Source of the DNA: Paracoccaceae bacterium
GTDB taxonomy: Bacteria > Pseudomonadota > Alphaproteobacteria > Rhodobacterales > Rhodobacteraceae
Direction of reading: 5' to 3'
DNA length: 64,000 nt
Assembly: GCA_024304985.1 (NCBI GenBank)
Contig: JAMWZC010000001.1
Coordinates: forward strand, 372,001 to 436,000
The translations under genes were made by a program, and so were the position numbers. This document shows positions 18,229 through 27,265 of the stretch, piece by piece (within the stretch, counting starts at the first letter, position 1; every line of letters begins with the position of its first letter). The notes beneath the pieces were generated by a model. It worked only from the letters and a program-made list of their open reading frames with translations. It had not been told where the DNA came from and searched no databases.

Positions 18229-18807
18229 TTACTCGGCCTTCATGGCCTCGATCGAGATCTGAACGGTCACTTCATCGCTGACGAAGGGGGCGAAAGCGCC
18301 GACATTATAGTCGCTGCGCAGCAGGGTTGTCGTGGCATTGAAACCGGCCCAGGGCTTGTTCTCCATCGGGTGATCACCGGCCTGATTCAGTTTGGCATCC
18401 AGCACGACCGATTTGGTCACGCCGTTCAGGGTCAGGTCGCCGGTGATCAGCGCGGTGTCGTCACCGGTCACTTCGATCCCGGTCGAGGTGAAGGTCACCA
18501 TCTCGTCCTCAGTGGCACCGAAGAAGTCACCCGACATGAAATGTTCGAAGCGGCCTTCCCAGCCGGTCATCATCGACATGACGGGCATCGACACGGTCAC
18601 GCTGGAATTGGCGGGGTCTTCCTGATCGAACATGATCTCACCCTCGAAACCCGAGAACATGCCCCAGGTCGTGGAGTAGCCCAGATGGTTGTAAGAGAAG
18701 AGGATCTGGCTGTGGCTGGCGTCCAGAACGTATTTTTCGGGCGCGGCAAATGCGGGGGCGGCGGAAAGGGCGACGGCAAGGCCGAAAGCGGCAAAGGTGT
18801 TTTTCAT
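18229..18807 (-). CDS. YceI family periplasmic protein
   Basis: A 192-residue protein with a cleavable signal peptide (about residues 1-21, ending AFAAPE) followed by a YceI lipocalin-like barrel: YVLDASHSQILFSYNHLG, STTWGMFSGFEG, LTLNGVTKSV and the C-terminal strand. YceI proteins bind polyprenoid or fatty-amide ligands in the periplasm; the physiological role is unsettled. ATG 18807 is chosen because it begins the signal peptide. It faces a b561-YceI fusion, which suggests the two act together, though that is inference. Confidence 0.9.
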   Translation of the reverse strand: MKNTFAAFGLAVALSAAPAFAAPEKYVLDASHSQILFSYNHLGYSTTWGMFSGFEGEIMFDQEDPANSSVTVSMPVMSMMTGWEGRFEHFMSGDFFGATEDEMVTFTSTGIEVTGDDTALITGDLTLNGVTKSVVLDAKLNQAGDHPMENKPWAGFNATTTLLRSDYNVGAFAPFVSDEVTVQISIEAMKAE

Positions 18808-18974
18808 GATGGGTCTCTCCTGTTGGACCATGTTTCAGATAGGCCCAAGTTGCGCGCTTTCTGCGATGCGGCAACTCCACAGGAAACCACAGATCATGTG
18901 AGAAGATGAACAATGGACTGTTCGTCCGCACCTCGACACAGGCCAAGCTGCGGACAGAAAAGCGGCAAAACCGC

Positions 18975-19469
18975 TTAGATATTACGTAATTTCCGATCGA
19001 TCAGATGAAGTTGCTCGCGCGCAAGACCCGACAGTTCCATCACGACCTCGCCTGTGCGGGACTTCAGGATCAACTGATCGTCAGAGACTGTGATCTCGCC
19101 CAGTTCGGCGAGGGCGAAGCGGCGCTGGACCCGCGCGATGCCGTCACGGCCACGCTGGATGTGACGCAGTTCCTGCGCGCGGATGTCCAGATGCACCTCG
19201 TCCCGCAGATGACCGCGTCCGGCATGCAGCAACATCAGACCGATGCACATGAACAGGGCCGATACGGCCAACCGAAGCAGCATCATTTCGGCGTCCCAAA
19301 GCGGCCCGGACAGGATCCAGATACCGACCGATGCCAGCATCAGGACAACGCCCGTGAACCGGGCCACACCTGCAATCGCTTGCAGTCCAGACCTGCGGTG
19401 TCTTTTCCCCCAGCCGGCGCGCGGCGCGGCGTTTGACACCGGAGATGAAACATCTGAAAACGCAACCAT
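18975..19469 (-). CDS. Hypothetical two-helix membrane protein
   Basis: I do not recognise this 164-residue protein. It has a basic N-terminus, two hydrophobic segments at about 36-54 and 62-82, and a soluble C-terminal half with alternating charges (DEVHLDIRAQELRHIQRG, ELGEITVSDDQLILKSRTG). The topology could place both ends in the cytoplasm. The start at 19469 is the furthest ATG and a shorter one is possible. It stands alone between yceI and the divergent rpsF. Confidence 0.6.
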   Translation of the reverse strand: MVAFSDVSSPVSNAAPRAGWGKRHRRSGLQAIAGVARFTGVVLMLASVGIWILSGPLWDAEMMLLRLAVSALFMCIGLMLLHAGRGHLRDEVHLDIRAQELRHIQRGRDGIARVQRRFALAELGEITVSDDQLILKSRTGEVVMELSGLAREQLHLIDRKLRNI

Positions 19470-19780
19470 CCGAGATCCTCCTCATGATGAGGACAGGCTG
19501 GCGCGCGAAAACGGCGTGCGTGTGGCGCAATCCCGGACAATTCTGGACTGTTTCCGGCGCATTGCGCCCCATTTGCGCGACCGGGGACACGGTTCTTTCC
19601 CCGTCCCACTGTATGCAGGCCTTCAATGCCGACAAACGGCTTGCCTGCTTGCCACGACGCGGAAACCGTCGTATAGGCCCCACTCCTTCCGCAGTTTTGT
19701 TGAACCGCGCAGTCTCTCGTGGATGGGTCGCGGAAGGATTGACCCTCCTATGAAATGCGCCTGAAAAGCAAGGAGTGCAC
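19470..19780. other. Intergenic region upstream of rpsF
   Basis: No convincing gene is visible in these 311 bp. The segment lies between the divergent membrane-protein gene and rpsF and must hold promoters for both. An AAGGAG ribosome binding site at 19769-19774 serves rpsF. Confidence 0.5.
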
Positions 19781-20224
19781 ATGCCGCTTTACGAGCATGT
19801 CTTCATTTCCCGTCAGGACCTGTCGAACACGCAGGCCGAGGGTCTTATCGAACATTTCGGCACAGTCCTGGCTGACAACGGCGGCACCGTCGTTGATCAC
19901 GAGTACTGGGGCGTCAAGACGATGGCCTACAAGATCAACAAGAACCGCAAGGGTCACTATGCCCTGCTGCGCACCGATGCACCGGCTGCCGCCGTGCAGG
20001 AGATGGAGCGTCTGATGCGCCTGCATGATGATGTCATGCGCGTTCTGACCATCAAGGTCGATGAACATGTCGCAGGCCCCTCGGTGCAGATGCAGAAGCG
20101 TGACGACCGCGACCGTGGCGACCGGCCCGACCGTGGTGACCGTCCGGACCGCGGCGACCGTCCCGATCGTGGCGACCGCCCCGACCGCGGTGACCGTGGC
20201 GGCGAACGCCGCGAACGCCGTTGA
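19781..20224 (+). CDS. rpsF: 30S ribosomal protein S6 with repetitive Arg/Asp C-terminal tail
   Basis: Binds 16S rRNA together with S18 in the small subunit. The 147 residues consist of a normal S6 domain (1-100: [32 protein letters not shown]) and a 40-residue tail made of RGDRPD units. Other S6 proteins have shorter acidic or basic tails, and E. coli S6 is glutamylated there. ATG 19781 follows AAGGAG. It is the first gene of rpsF-rpsR-rplI, which ends at a terminator at 21109. Confidence 0.95.
   Translation: MPLYEHVFISRQDLSNTQAEGLIEHFGTVLADNGGTVVDHEYWGVKTMAYKINKNRKGHYALLRTDAPAAAVQEMERLMRLHDDVMRVLTIKVDEHVAGPSVQMQKRDDRDRGDRPDRGDRPDRGDRPDRGDRPDRGDRGGERRERR
20114..20203 (+). repeat. 18-bp tandem repeat in the rpsF 3' end (RGDRPD units)
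   Basis: Four consecutive 18-bp units encode RGDRPD and a fifth partial unit follows. The units differ mostly at third positions, so the amino acid pattern is better conserved than the DNA. Confidence 0.85.
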
Positions 20225-20252
20225 TCTGACGCCAGGATAAAGGACGCTAACC

Positions 20253-20480
20253 ATGGCTACCAAACCGTTTTTCCGCCGCCGCAAGGTCTGCCCCTTCTCG
20301 GGCGACAATGCTCCTGCCATCGACTACAAGGACACCCGTCTGCTGCAGCGCTATATCTCTGAGCGTGGCAAGATCGTGCCGTCCCGCATCACCGCCGTTT
20401 CGGCCAAGAAGCAGCGCGAACTGTCGCGCGCCATCAAGCGCGCCCGGTTCCTGGCCCTGCTGCCCTATGCCGTGAAGTAA
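20253..20480 (+). CDS. rpsR: 30S ribosomal protein S18
   Basis: The 75-residue S18 forms a heterodimer with S6 on the platform of the small subunit. Visible family features are [11 protein letters not shown] near the N-terminus, [19 protein letters not shown] and [14 protein letters not shown] at the C-terminus. Standard length; 28 bp after rpsF and 12 bp before rplI in one operon. Confidence 0.97.
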   Translation: MATKPFFRRRKVCPFSGDNAPAIDYKDTRLLQRYISERGKIVPSRITAVSAKKQRELSRAIKRARFLALLPYAVK

Positions 20481-20492
20481 GGAGAAAAGCAG

Positions 20493-21077
20493 ATGCAAGT
20501 TATCCTTCTTGAGCGCGTGGCCAAGCTGGGCCAGATGGGCGACGTCGTCAACGTCAAGCCCGGCTTTGCACGCAACTACCTGCTGCCGCAGGGCAAGGCG
20601 CTGTCCGCGTCCGAGCGCAACATTGCTGACTTCGAGGCCCGCAAGGTGCAACTCGAAGCGCAGAACCTTGAGACCCGCAAAGAAGCCGAAGCCCTGGGCG
20701 AACGCCTGGGCGGGCAGACCTTCGTCGTGATTCGCTCCGCCTCGGATGGCGGCGCGCTCTACGGCTCGGTCACGCCCCGCGATGCGGCCGATGCAGCTGC
20801 GACCGGCGGCTTCACCGTCGACCGCAAGCAGATCGTGCTGACCCGTCCGATCAAGGAACTGGGCCTGCATGACGTGTCCGTCACCCTGCACCCCGAGGTC
20901 GAGGTGACCATTCACCTCAACGTCGCGCGTTCGCCTGAAGAGGCCGAACTGCAAGCCGCAGGCAAGTCGATCCGTGAACTCGCAGCCGAGGCGGAAGCCG
21001 AAGCCGAATTCGAGATCTCGGAACTGTTCGACGAAATCGGCGCGGCGAACGAAGACGGCGAGGATATGGGCCGCTAA
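20493..21077 (+). CDS. rplI: 50S ribosomal protein L9
   Basis: Binds 23S rRNA near the L1 stalk base. The N-terminal rRNA-binding domain ([27 protein letters not shown]) is followed by a long connecting helix and a C-terminal domain (about 75-150). At 194 residues it is about 45 longer than E. coli L9 because of an acidic Glu/Ala-rich tail ([18 protein letters not shown]). AAGGAG precedes ATG 20493. Last gene of the operon. Confidence 0.96.
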   Translation: MQVILLERVAKLGQMGDVVNVKPGFARNYLLPQGKALSASERNIADFEARKVQLEAQNLETRKEAEALGERLGGQTFVVIRSASDGGALYGSVTPRDAADAAATGGFTVDRKQIVLTRPIKELGLHDVSVTLHPEVEVTIHLNVARSPEEAELQAAGKSIRELAAEAEAEAEFEISELFDEIGAANEDGEDMGR

Positions 21078-21108
21078 GCCCAGTCTGTCGAAAGACACCT
21101 TGCCTTAG

Positions 21109-21139
21109 AACCGCGCAGGCCCACCCTGCGCGGTTTTTT
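21109..21139 (+). terminator. Rho-independent terminator of rpsF-rpsR-rplI
   Basis: Arms AACCGCGCAGG/CCTGCGCGGTT followed by TTTT, 32 bp after the rplI stop. Confidence 0.88.
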
Positions 21140-21230
21140 CATGTCCGGCGCTGTGTTTTGCGGACCGCCTGCTGTGCGTTCACCTTGTTCTGCGGTCACC
21201 CGTTTTTTGCGCGCCCTGACGCACGCAATG

Positions 21231-21260
21231 AAAAAGGGCCACCCCGAAAGGTGGCCCCTC
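21231..21260 (-). terminator. Rho-independent terminator after tig
   Basis: On the minus strand GGGGCCACC, loop TTTCG, GGTGGCCC, then TTTTT. Lies 54 bp beyond the tig stop. Confidence 0.85.
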
Positions 21261-21313
21261 TGATCAGATCTTACATCTGCGGAGTCTTGCGACCCCTTTT
21301 CGGCGGAACAGGA

Positions 21314-22648
21314 TCACTCCTCGTCCAGCGCCTCGACGGCCTTTTGCAACTCGTCCTTGCTGATCTCTTTCTCGGTCACATTGGCCTGCGCCAGAATATG
21401 ATCGACGACCTTGTCTTCAAAGATCGGCGCGCGCAGTTGCTGCTGCATCTGGGCGTTCTGCTGGATGAATTCGAAGAACTGACGCTCCTGCCCCGGATAT
21501 TGACGCGCCTGCGCCATGACCGCCTGAGTCATTTCGGCATCGGTCACTTCGATCTCGGCCTTGCGGCCGGTTTCAGCCAGCAGCAAGCCCAGACGCACGC
21601 GGCGCTCGGCCAGTTTCTTGTGTTCGTCCGTGGGCTCGATCTTGTCGTGGTTGTGATCGTGCACATCGGGGTTTTCCTCGTGCCACAGCTGATGCGCGAT
21701 CTGGCTCGCCTCGGCCTCGACAAGGCTCGGCGGCAGGTCGAACTTGACCAGACCGTCCAGCGCGTCCAGCAGACCGCGCTTGATCACCGCGCGGGCCGCA
21801 CCGGCATATTCGGCCTCAAGACGCTCGGCGATCTGACCTTTCAGAGCGGCCAGATCCTCGGCCCCGAATTTCTTGGCCAGCTCGTCGTCAATCGCTGCCG
21901 CCTTGGGTTCCTTGACCGCTTTGACGGTGCAATCGAACACGGCCTCCTTGCCGGCCAGATGGGCCGCGCCGTATTCTGCGGGGAAGGTGACCGTCACGGC
22001 CTTTTCTTCGCCGGCCTTCACGCCGACAAGCTGTTCTTCGAAACCGGGGATGAACGAGCCGGAGCCCAGCACCAGCGGGTAATCTTCGGCGGAACCGCCC
22101 TCGAACGCTTCACCATCGACCTTGCCAACGAAGTCGAACACGATCTGGTCGCCGTCCTTGGCTTTGGAGCCCTTCTTGCGGTCAGCGAAATCCTGAACCG
22201 TTTCGGCCAGCGAGGCGAGCGCCTCATCGACGGCTGCGTCATCGGCCTTGGCCACCAGACGCTCCAGCTTGACGCTGGTCACGTCCAGTTCGGGGATCTC
22301 GGGCAGGGCTTCATAGGCCAGCTTGACCTTGACGTCTTGACCCTCTTTCCAGTTTTCACCATCGACCATCGTGACCTGCGGCTGAAGGGCCGGACGATCG
22401 CCGCTGTCCTCAAAGTGCTGGCTCATGGCGCCATCGACGCTTTCCTGCATCGCTTCGCCCAGAATGCGCGGACCGAACTGCTTTTTCAGCAGCGCCATCG
22501 GCACCTTGCCCTTGCGAAAGCCCTTCATTTCCACTTCGGGCTGAGCCTCGGCCAGTTTCTCGTTGACCTTCGCTTCCAGCTCGGCGGCTGTGACGATGAT
22601 CTCGTACTCACGCTTGAGGCCGTCTTTCAGGGTCTCGGTGACCTGCAT
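21314..22648 (-). CDS. tig: Trigger factor, ribosome-associated chaperone
   Basis: Binds nascent chains at the ribosome exit tunnel. The 444 residues contain the ribosome-binding domain with the signature GFRKGKVP (about 43-50), an FKBP-like isomerase domain (about 150-245; [26 protein letters not shown]), and a helical C-terminal chaperone domain. ATG 22648 gives the standard MQVTETLK start; the extension upstream overlaps the tRNA-Leu gene and is rejected. The tRNA gene lies just upstream on the same strand. Confidence 0.96.
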   Translation of the reverse strand: MQVTETLKDGLKREYEIIVTAAELEAKVNEKLAEAQPEVEMKGFRKGKVPMALLKKQFGPRILGEAMQESVDGAMSQHFEDSGDRPALQPQVTMVDGENWKEGQDVKVKLAYEALPEIPELDVTSVKLERLVAKADDAAVDEALASLAETVQDFADRKKGSKAKDGDQIVFDFVGKVDGEAFEGGSAEDYPLVLGSGSFIPGFEEQLVGVKAGEEKAVTVTFPAEYGAAHLAGKEAVFDCTVKAVKEPKAAAIDDELAKKFGAEDLAALKGQIAERLEAEYAGAARAVIKRGLLDALDGLVKFDLPPSLVEAEASQIAHQLWHEENPDVHDHNHDKIEPTDEHKKLAERRVRLGLLLAETGRKAEIEVTDAEMTQAVMAQARQYPGQERQFFEFIQQNAQMQQQLRAPIFEDKVVDHILAQANVTEKEISKDELQKAVEALDEE

Positions 22649-22672
22649 TCTTTTCGTCCTTTTCCATATCTC

Positions 22673-22757
22673 TGGTGCGGGTGGAGGGACTTGAACCCCC
22701 ACGCCTTGCGGCGCCAGAACCTAAATCTGGTGCGTCTACCAATTTCGCCACACCCGC
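22673..22757 (-). tRNA. tRNA-Leu, anticodon UAG
   Basis: Read on the minus strand: acceptor GCGGGTG pairs with CACCCGC, a D-arm with GGTAGACGC, anticodon stem CCAGA/TCTGG around loop TTTAGGT (anticodon TAG), a class II variable arm (CGCCGCAAGGCG), T-arm GGGGGTTCAAGTCCCTC, discriminator A and an encoded CCA end. Length is 85 nt with CCA. The long variable arm and anticodon fix it as Leu. Confidence 0.96.
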
Positions 22758-22974
22758 GAAAACCAAACGCAGGCAACCCCATCCGGAGAATGGAGGCGGC
22801 CCGCGGTTCCGGCGCTGTCTAGCAAACCCTGATGAGGGATGCGAGAGGAAAAATCGGGCCGTTCACACGCTCCTGACGGGCTTTTCCGGGACATGGCGAC
22901 CGCGCGCCGCCCCCCTGACTTTCTACGGGCGTCCGGCGGCAAATAAATGGGCGACTTTCTTGCGCACATTCCGT

Positions 22975-23517
22975 ATGTTGTGCTGGAAAACAGACGCTGC
23001 GACGGTCAGGACAGGCGTGAGCACATCTTCCAAGCATCCCGCGGCGCAGCGCTGTGGACAAGAGCGGGATCACACCGCCGGGTATCCCGGGATTGTGGCA
23101 GGCACCCGCATTCTGACGGCTGATGGTATCGTTCCCGTGGAACTGCTGGGGCCGGGTGACAGGATCATCACGCGCAATACGGGGCTGGTGGCTTTGACGG
23201 GGCTGGTGTTTCGGCAGTATCAGGGCGATTTCCTTCAGGCGAGGGCTGGGGCGTTCGGGGACACACGTCCCGCAACGGACACGGTTCTGGCCGCCGATCA
23301 GACCGTGCTGTTGCGAGGTGCTGCGGCCCATGTCCTGTTCGGCCAGCCTTCTGTCTTGATCAGGTCCGGGGACTTGACCCCTCTGGACGGCTGCACCCTT
23401 TTGCGCGGGATCGAAATGACAGTCGTGCGGATGGTTTTCGATGCCCCGCAACTTGTATATGCCGATGGGCTGGAAACGCTCTGCCTGCCGTCACAGGACC
23501 ATTGCCTCGCGGCTTGA
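22975..23517 (+). CDS. Degenerate Hint-domain protein
   Basis: The 180 residues after ATG 22975 have a disordered N-terminal 40 residues and then a Hint_2-like domain (GTRILTADGIVPVELLGPGD, AADQTVLLRG, GQPSVLIRSGDLTPLDG, VYADGLETLCLP). Compared with the Hint protein at 6873-7748, the starting Cys is replaced by Gly (PGIVAGT), the block-B His by Gln (AADQ), and the late His pair by Pro-Gln. It therefore probably cannot self-cleave. The start is uncertain because nothing upstream marks it clearly. It stands alone between tRNA-Leu and the nnr genes. Function unknown. Confidence 0.65.
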   Translation: MLCWKTDAATVRTGVSTSSKHPAAQRCGQERDHTAGYPGIVAGTRILTADGIVPVELLGPGDRIITRNTGLVALTGLVFRQYQGDFLQARAGAFGDTRPATDTVLAADQTVLLRGAAAHVLFGQPSVLIRSGDLTPLDGCTLLRGIEMTVVRMVFDAPQLVYADGLETLCLPSQDHCLAA

Positions 23518-23536
23518 TGTGCCAAGTACGCGGTAT

Positions 23537-24400
23537 CTAAAGCCCAAGCTCCCGAAACACGGCAGGCAATGTCTCGGGCAGATCTTCGGCGATCAGACCG
23601 GGGCCAAAGCGACGGGCCGCCTGCCCATGAAGCCAGACGCCGATATTCGCGGCCATCCGGGGGGATATCGCCCGCGCCATCAGCCCGACGATGACACCAG
23701 CCAGCACATCCCCCGACCCGGCTGTCGCCAACCAGGCCAGCGACCCATCCGGAGCGGCCGGATGCGTGGTCACCGCGCCGTCCGGACTGGCCACCAAGGT
23801 TTCGGGACCCTTCAACAGCACGACGCAGCCCGCCCGCTGGGCGGCCGCGCGCACGGCCTCGACCCGCGCGTTGCCGCCATCGTTCAGATTGACGGCCAAG
23901 TCGGGAAAGACCCGTGCGAACTCGCCTGCATGCGGGGTCATCACACAGGCAGGATGCAGCCTCGCCATCAGGGCCCTGTCGCCTGCCAGAAGGGTCAGCG
24001 CATCGGCATCGAGCACGGTTTGTCGCGCCGCTTGCAGAACCGCGTCCAGTTTCGCCGCCTCAAGCGCGCCATGCCCGCACCCTGGCCCAACACAAAGCGC
24101 GTTCAGCCGCGGATCTTCCAGAAGCGCCTCAAGCGCTGCAAGCGTGCCGGCCTCGCGCAGCATGATGGCCGTGACCTGACTGGCCACTTCGGCCATCGCA
24201 TCCGATGGCACCGCCAGCGTGACCAGCCCTGCCCCGACCCGCAGCGCCCCGCGTGCCGCCAACCGTGCCGCACCGCTGCGACCTGCACCGCCCGACAGGA
24301 TCAACGCGTGACCGTGATGATATTTGTGCGCCGCCGCATCCTTGCGCAGCATGTCCCGCAACTCGGGTGTCAGGGTGAAGATCCGGGACGCTCGGGACAT
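23537..24400 (-). CDS. nnrD: ADP-dependent NAD(P)H-hydrate dehydratase (C-terminal half of Nnr as a separate gene)
   Basis: Repairs damaged NAD(P)H by dehydrating the S-hydrate. The 287 residues are a ribokinase-fold dehydratase with GHALILSGGAGRSGAARLAA, LDADALTLLAG, VMTPHAGEFAR and the nucleotide/catalytic motif ATAGSGDVLAG. In most relatives this domain is the C-terminal half of one Nnr protein. Here the epimerase half ends at a TAG 36 bp upstream and this half starts from its own ATG 24400, with GAGG just before it. The extra N-terminal 20 residues look like the old inter-domain linker. Confidence 0.88.
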   Translation of the reverse strand: MSRASRIFTLTPELRDMLRKDAAAHKYHHGHALILSGGAGRSGAARLAARGALRVGAGLVTLAVPSDAMAEVASQVTAIMLREAGTLAALEALLEDPRLNALCVGPGCGHGALEAAKLDAVLQAARQTVLDADALTLLAGDRALMARLHPACVMTPHAGEFARVFPDLAVNLNDGGNARVEAVRAAAQRAGCVVLLKGPETLVASPDGAVTTHPAAPDGSLAWLATAGSGDVLAGVIVGLMARAISPRMAANIGVWLHGQAARRFGPGLIAEDLPETLPAVFRELGL

Positions 24401-24435
24401 GGACGCCTCATGAAAAAAGGGGCGGATGGGTCATC

Positions 24436-25104
24436 CTACAGGCCGATGGGCACGACGACGATGCGCACCCGTTGCTCTTCCAGCACCTTATGCACGGGTT
24501 TGCGGGCATGGAAAGTCACCACGAGATCCGCATCAAACGGGCGCGGGTTTAACCGATGGCCCGTGTCGCAGTCATATCCCGTGGGCAGGTCGACACTGAC
24601 GCGGCGCAGGGGGCGGTCCGCCGCCTTGGCCACATCGACGGCCTGCCAGTATGGCGCAAGCATCTCGGCGCTGTTGCGCGACTGCCCGATCCCGAGCAAG
24701 GCGTCGACGATCAGAACCGGCGCCGCTCCGGCACCATCGGTCAACGCGGTGAAAGCGTCGGCCAGATCATCCATCGCCAGTATCTTGCCACCCGCCGCGA
24801 TCCAGTCCGCTGCTGCGGACGCGGCATCCCCTGCCTTTGGTTGGCCGGTCGCACAGACCCGCACATTCCAGCCGCGCCGGGCAAGACCCCGGGCGATGAC
24901 ATATCCGTCGCCGCCATTGTTGCCCGGACCGCAGAGGATCAGCGCCCGGCCCGGAGCATGTGCAAGCTCTGGCCAGGCCTCCAGAGCGGCGGAGATCACG
25001 CCCTCGCCCGCGCGCGCCATCAGCGCGGATCCGGTGACCCGGCCCGACTCCATTGCCGCATTTTCAAGCGCGCGCATCTGCGCCGCTGTGACGATTTCGG
25101 TCAT
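24436..25104 (-). CDS. nnrE: NAD(P)H-hydrate epimerase (N-terminal half of Nnr as a separate gene)
   Basis: Interconverts R and S forms of NAD(P)H hydrates so that the dehydratase can act. The 222 residues form a YjeF-N domain with VTAAQMRALENAAM at the N-terminus, GPGNNGGDGYVIAR (about 59-72), VDALLGIG and SVDLPTGYDCDTG. It stops cleanly after the last strand (VVVPIGL). It is co-transcribed with the dehydratase half and divergent from glnB across 169 bp. Normally one polypeptide of about 500-550 residues; together the halves total 509. Confidence 0.88.
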   Translation of the reverse strand: MTEIVTAAQMRALENAAMESGRVTGSALMARAGEGVISAALEAWPELAHAPGRALILCGPGNNGGDGYVIARGLARRGWNVRVCATGQPKAGDAASAAADWIAAGGKILAMDDLADAFTALTDGAGAAPVLIVDALLGIGQSRNSAEMLAPYWQAVDVAKAADRPLRRVSVDLPTGYDCDTGHRLNPRPFDADLVVTFHARKPVHKVLEEQRVRIVVVPIGL

Positions 25105-25258
25105 TTTTCACCCAAATCCGTTTATTTTCCGCCCAAAACAACAGCACTTTGCTTATTTTTTAATCACCATTCGGAAATTGCATCCAGCTACCCGACAATG
25201 CACCAAGCCCCCGATTGTCCCGCCCCGGCAGAAATGGTCTGACGCCATAGGAACATAG

Positions 25259-25612
<354 letters not shown>

Positions 25613-25642
25613 TCTACACCACAAACTGAAAGGGATTAGGGA

Positions 25643-27049
25643 ATGAGCAAGGACGCAGTTCTCAAACTGATCAAGGACGAGGATGTCGAATACGTCGATA
25701 TCCGCTTCACCGACCCGCGCGGCAGACTGCAGCACGTGACCGTTGTGGCCGATCTGGTCGACGAGGATTTTCTGGAAGAAGGCTTCATGTTCGACGGATC
25801 GTCGATTGCCGGCTGGAAATCGATCGAAGCCTCGGACATGAAACTGATGCCCGATACAGACAGCGTCTATATCGACCCCTTCTATGCGGAAAAGACCATC
25901 TGCATCCATTGCTCGGTTGTGGAACCCGACACGGGCGAATCCTATGACCGCGACCCGCGCGGCACCGCCGAGAAGGCAGAAGCCTATCTGAAAGCCAGCG
26001 GGATCGGCGACACCGCCTATTTCGGGCCTGAGGCTGAGTTCTTCCTTTTTGACGACGTGCGCTATTCGGTTTCGCCGAACAAAGTGTCCTTCTCGGTCGA
26101 TGCGGATCATGCCGCATGGAACACCGACACCGAGTTCGAAATGGGCAACACCGGCCACCGTCCGGGCTACAAGGGCGGCTATTTCCCGGTCAACCCGGCC
26201 GATGACGGTCAGGACATCCGCTCGGAAATGCTGTCCACCATGAAGCGTATGGGCATGAAGGTCGACAAGCATCACCACGAAGTGGCGACCTCGCAGCACG
26301 AGCTTGGTCTGATCTTCGGTGGGCTGACCGAGCAGGCCGACAACATCCAGAAATACAAGTATGTCATCCATAACGTCGCGCTGGCCTATGGCCGTTCGGC
26401 CACCTTCATGCCGAAGCCGATCAAAGGCGACAACGGTTCGGGGATGCACGTGAACATGTCGATCTGGAAGGACGGCAAGCCGCTGTTCGCAGGCGACAAA
26501 TATGCTGACCTCAGCCAGGAGGCGTTGTATTTCATCGGCGGCATCCTGAAGCATGCCAAGTCGCTGAACGCCTTCACCAACCCGACCACCAACAGCTACA
26601 AGCGTCTGGTGCCCGGTTATGAAGCCCCCGTTCTGCGCGCCTATTCGGCCCGCAACCGCTCGGGTTGCGTGCGTATTCCGTGGACGGAAAGCCCCAAGGC
26701 AAAGCGCGTCGAAGCCCGTTTCCCCGATCCGGCGGCGAACCCCTATCTGGCTTTCTCGGCTCTGCTGATGGCTGGCCTTGACGGGATCAAGAACAAGATC
26801 GATCCGGGCGAAGCCATGGACAAGAACCTCTATGACCTGCCCGCGGAAGAGCTGGCCGGCATCCCCACCGTCTGCGGATCGCTCCGCGAGGCGCTGGAGG
26901 AGCTGCAGAAGGACATGGACTATCTGCTGGCCGGTGACGTGTTCACCAAAGACCAGATCATGGCCTATATCGGCCTGAAGATGGAAGAAGTCGAAGAGTA
27001 CGACATGACCCCCCATCCGGTCGAGTTCAAGAACTACTACAGCTGCTAA
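25643..27049 (+). CDS. glnA: Glutamine synthetase type I
   Basis: Makes glutamine from glutamate and ammonia with ATP. The 468 residues show [10 protein letters not shown] (about 50), [37 protein letters not shown] and the adenylylation site Tyr397 in KNLYDLP, which marks the GSI-beta type regulated by adenylylation. Co-transcribed with glnB and followed by a terminator at 27094. Confidence 0.97.
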   Translation: MSKDAVLKLIKDEDVEYVDIRFTDPRGRLQHVTVVADLVDEDFLEEGFMFDGSSIAGWKSIEASDMKLMPDTDSVYIDPFYAEKTICIHCSVVEPDTGESYDRDPRGTAEKAEAYLKASGIGDTAYFGPEAEFFLFDDVRYSVSPNKVSFSVDADHAAWNTDTEFEMGNTGHRPGYKGGYFPVNPADDGQDIRSEMLSTMKRMGMKVDKHHHEVATSQHELGLIFGGLTEQADNIQKYKYVIHNVALAYGRSATFMPKPIKGDNGSGMHVNMSIWKDGKPLFAGDKYADLSQEALYFIGGILKHAKSLNAFTNPTTNSYKRLVPGYEAPVLRAYSARNRSGCVRIPWTESPKAKRVEARFPDPAANPYLAFSALLMAGLDGIKNKIDPGEAMDKNLYDLPAEELAGIPTVCGSLREALEELQKDMDYLLAGDVFTKDQIMAYIGLKMEEVEEYDMTPHPVEFKNYYSC

Positions 27050-27093
27050 GCCCGCCGACGACCGAGTCGCGGCGAAACCAGCCGAAGTCATGA

Positions 27094-27121
27094 AAAGGGC
27101 GCCTTTCGGGGCGCCCTTTGT
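27094..27121 (+). terminator. Rho-independent terminator after glnA
   Basis: Arms AAAGGGCGCC/GGCGCCCTTT with a short TTTCG-like loop, followed by GTCGTT, 45 bp after the stop. The T tract is short. Confidence 0.75.
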
Positions 27122-27265
27122 CGTTCTGGGCAGAACTGTGGCGGTCAAAGCGGTCAAAATCCGACTTTTTAACGCCATGCCCCAGGCTTGGCGGATTTGG
27201 AACAAAATATGCCCCATTTCCTTAACCATAAGTGACCGTCTGAATATCGCCACGCGGAGGCTGCC

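Noticed and set aside
20107-20205. Tandem repeats as a possible CRISPR
   Set aside because: 18-bp units without spacers, inside the rpsF reading frame; they encode RGDRPD.
21158-22822. 554-codon plus-strand open frame
   Set aside because: Antisense to tig and the tRNA-Leu gene.
24400-24440. Nnr split as a simple single-base sequencing error
   Set aside because: A TAG in the epimerase frame occurs before the T6 run, so a single indel in the run would not restore a fused protein.
23441-25258. 605-codon plus-strand open frame
   Set aside because: Antisense to both nnr genes; low-complexity Arg/Pro/Ser translation.
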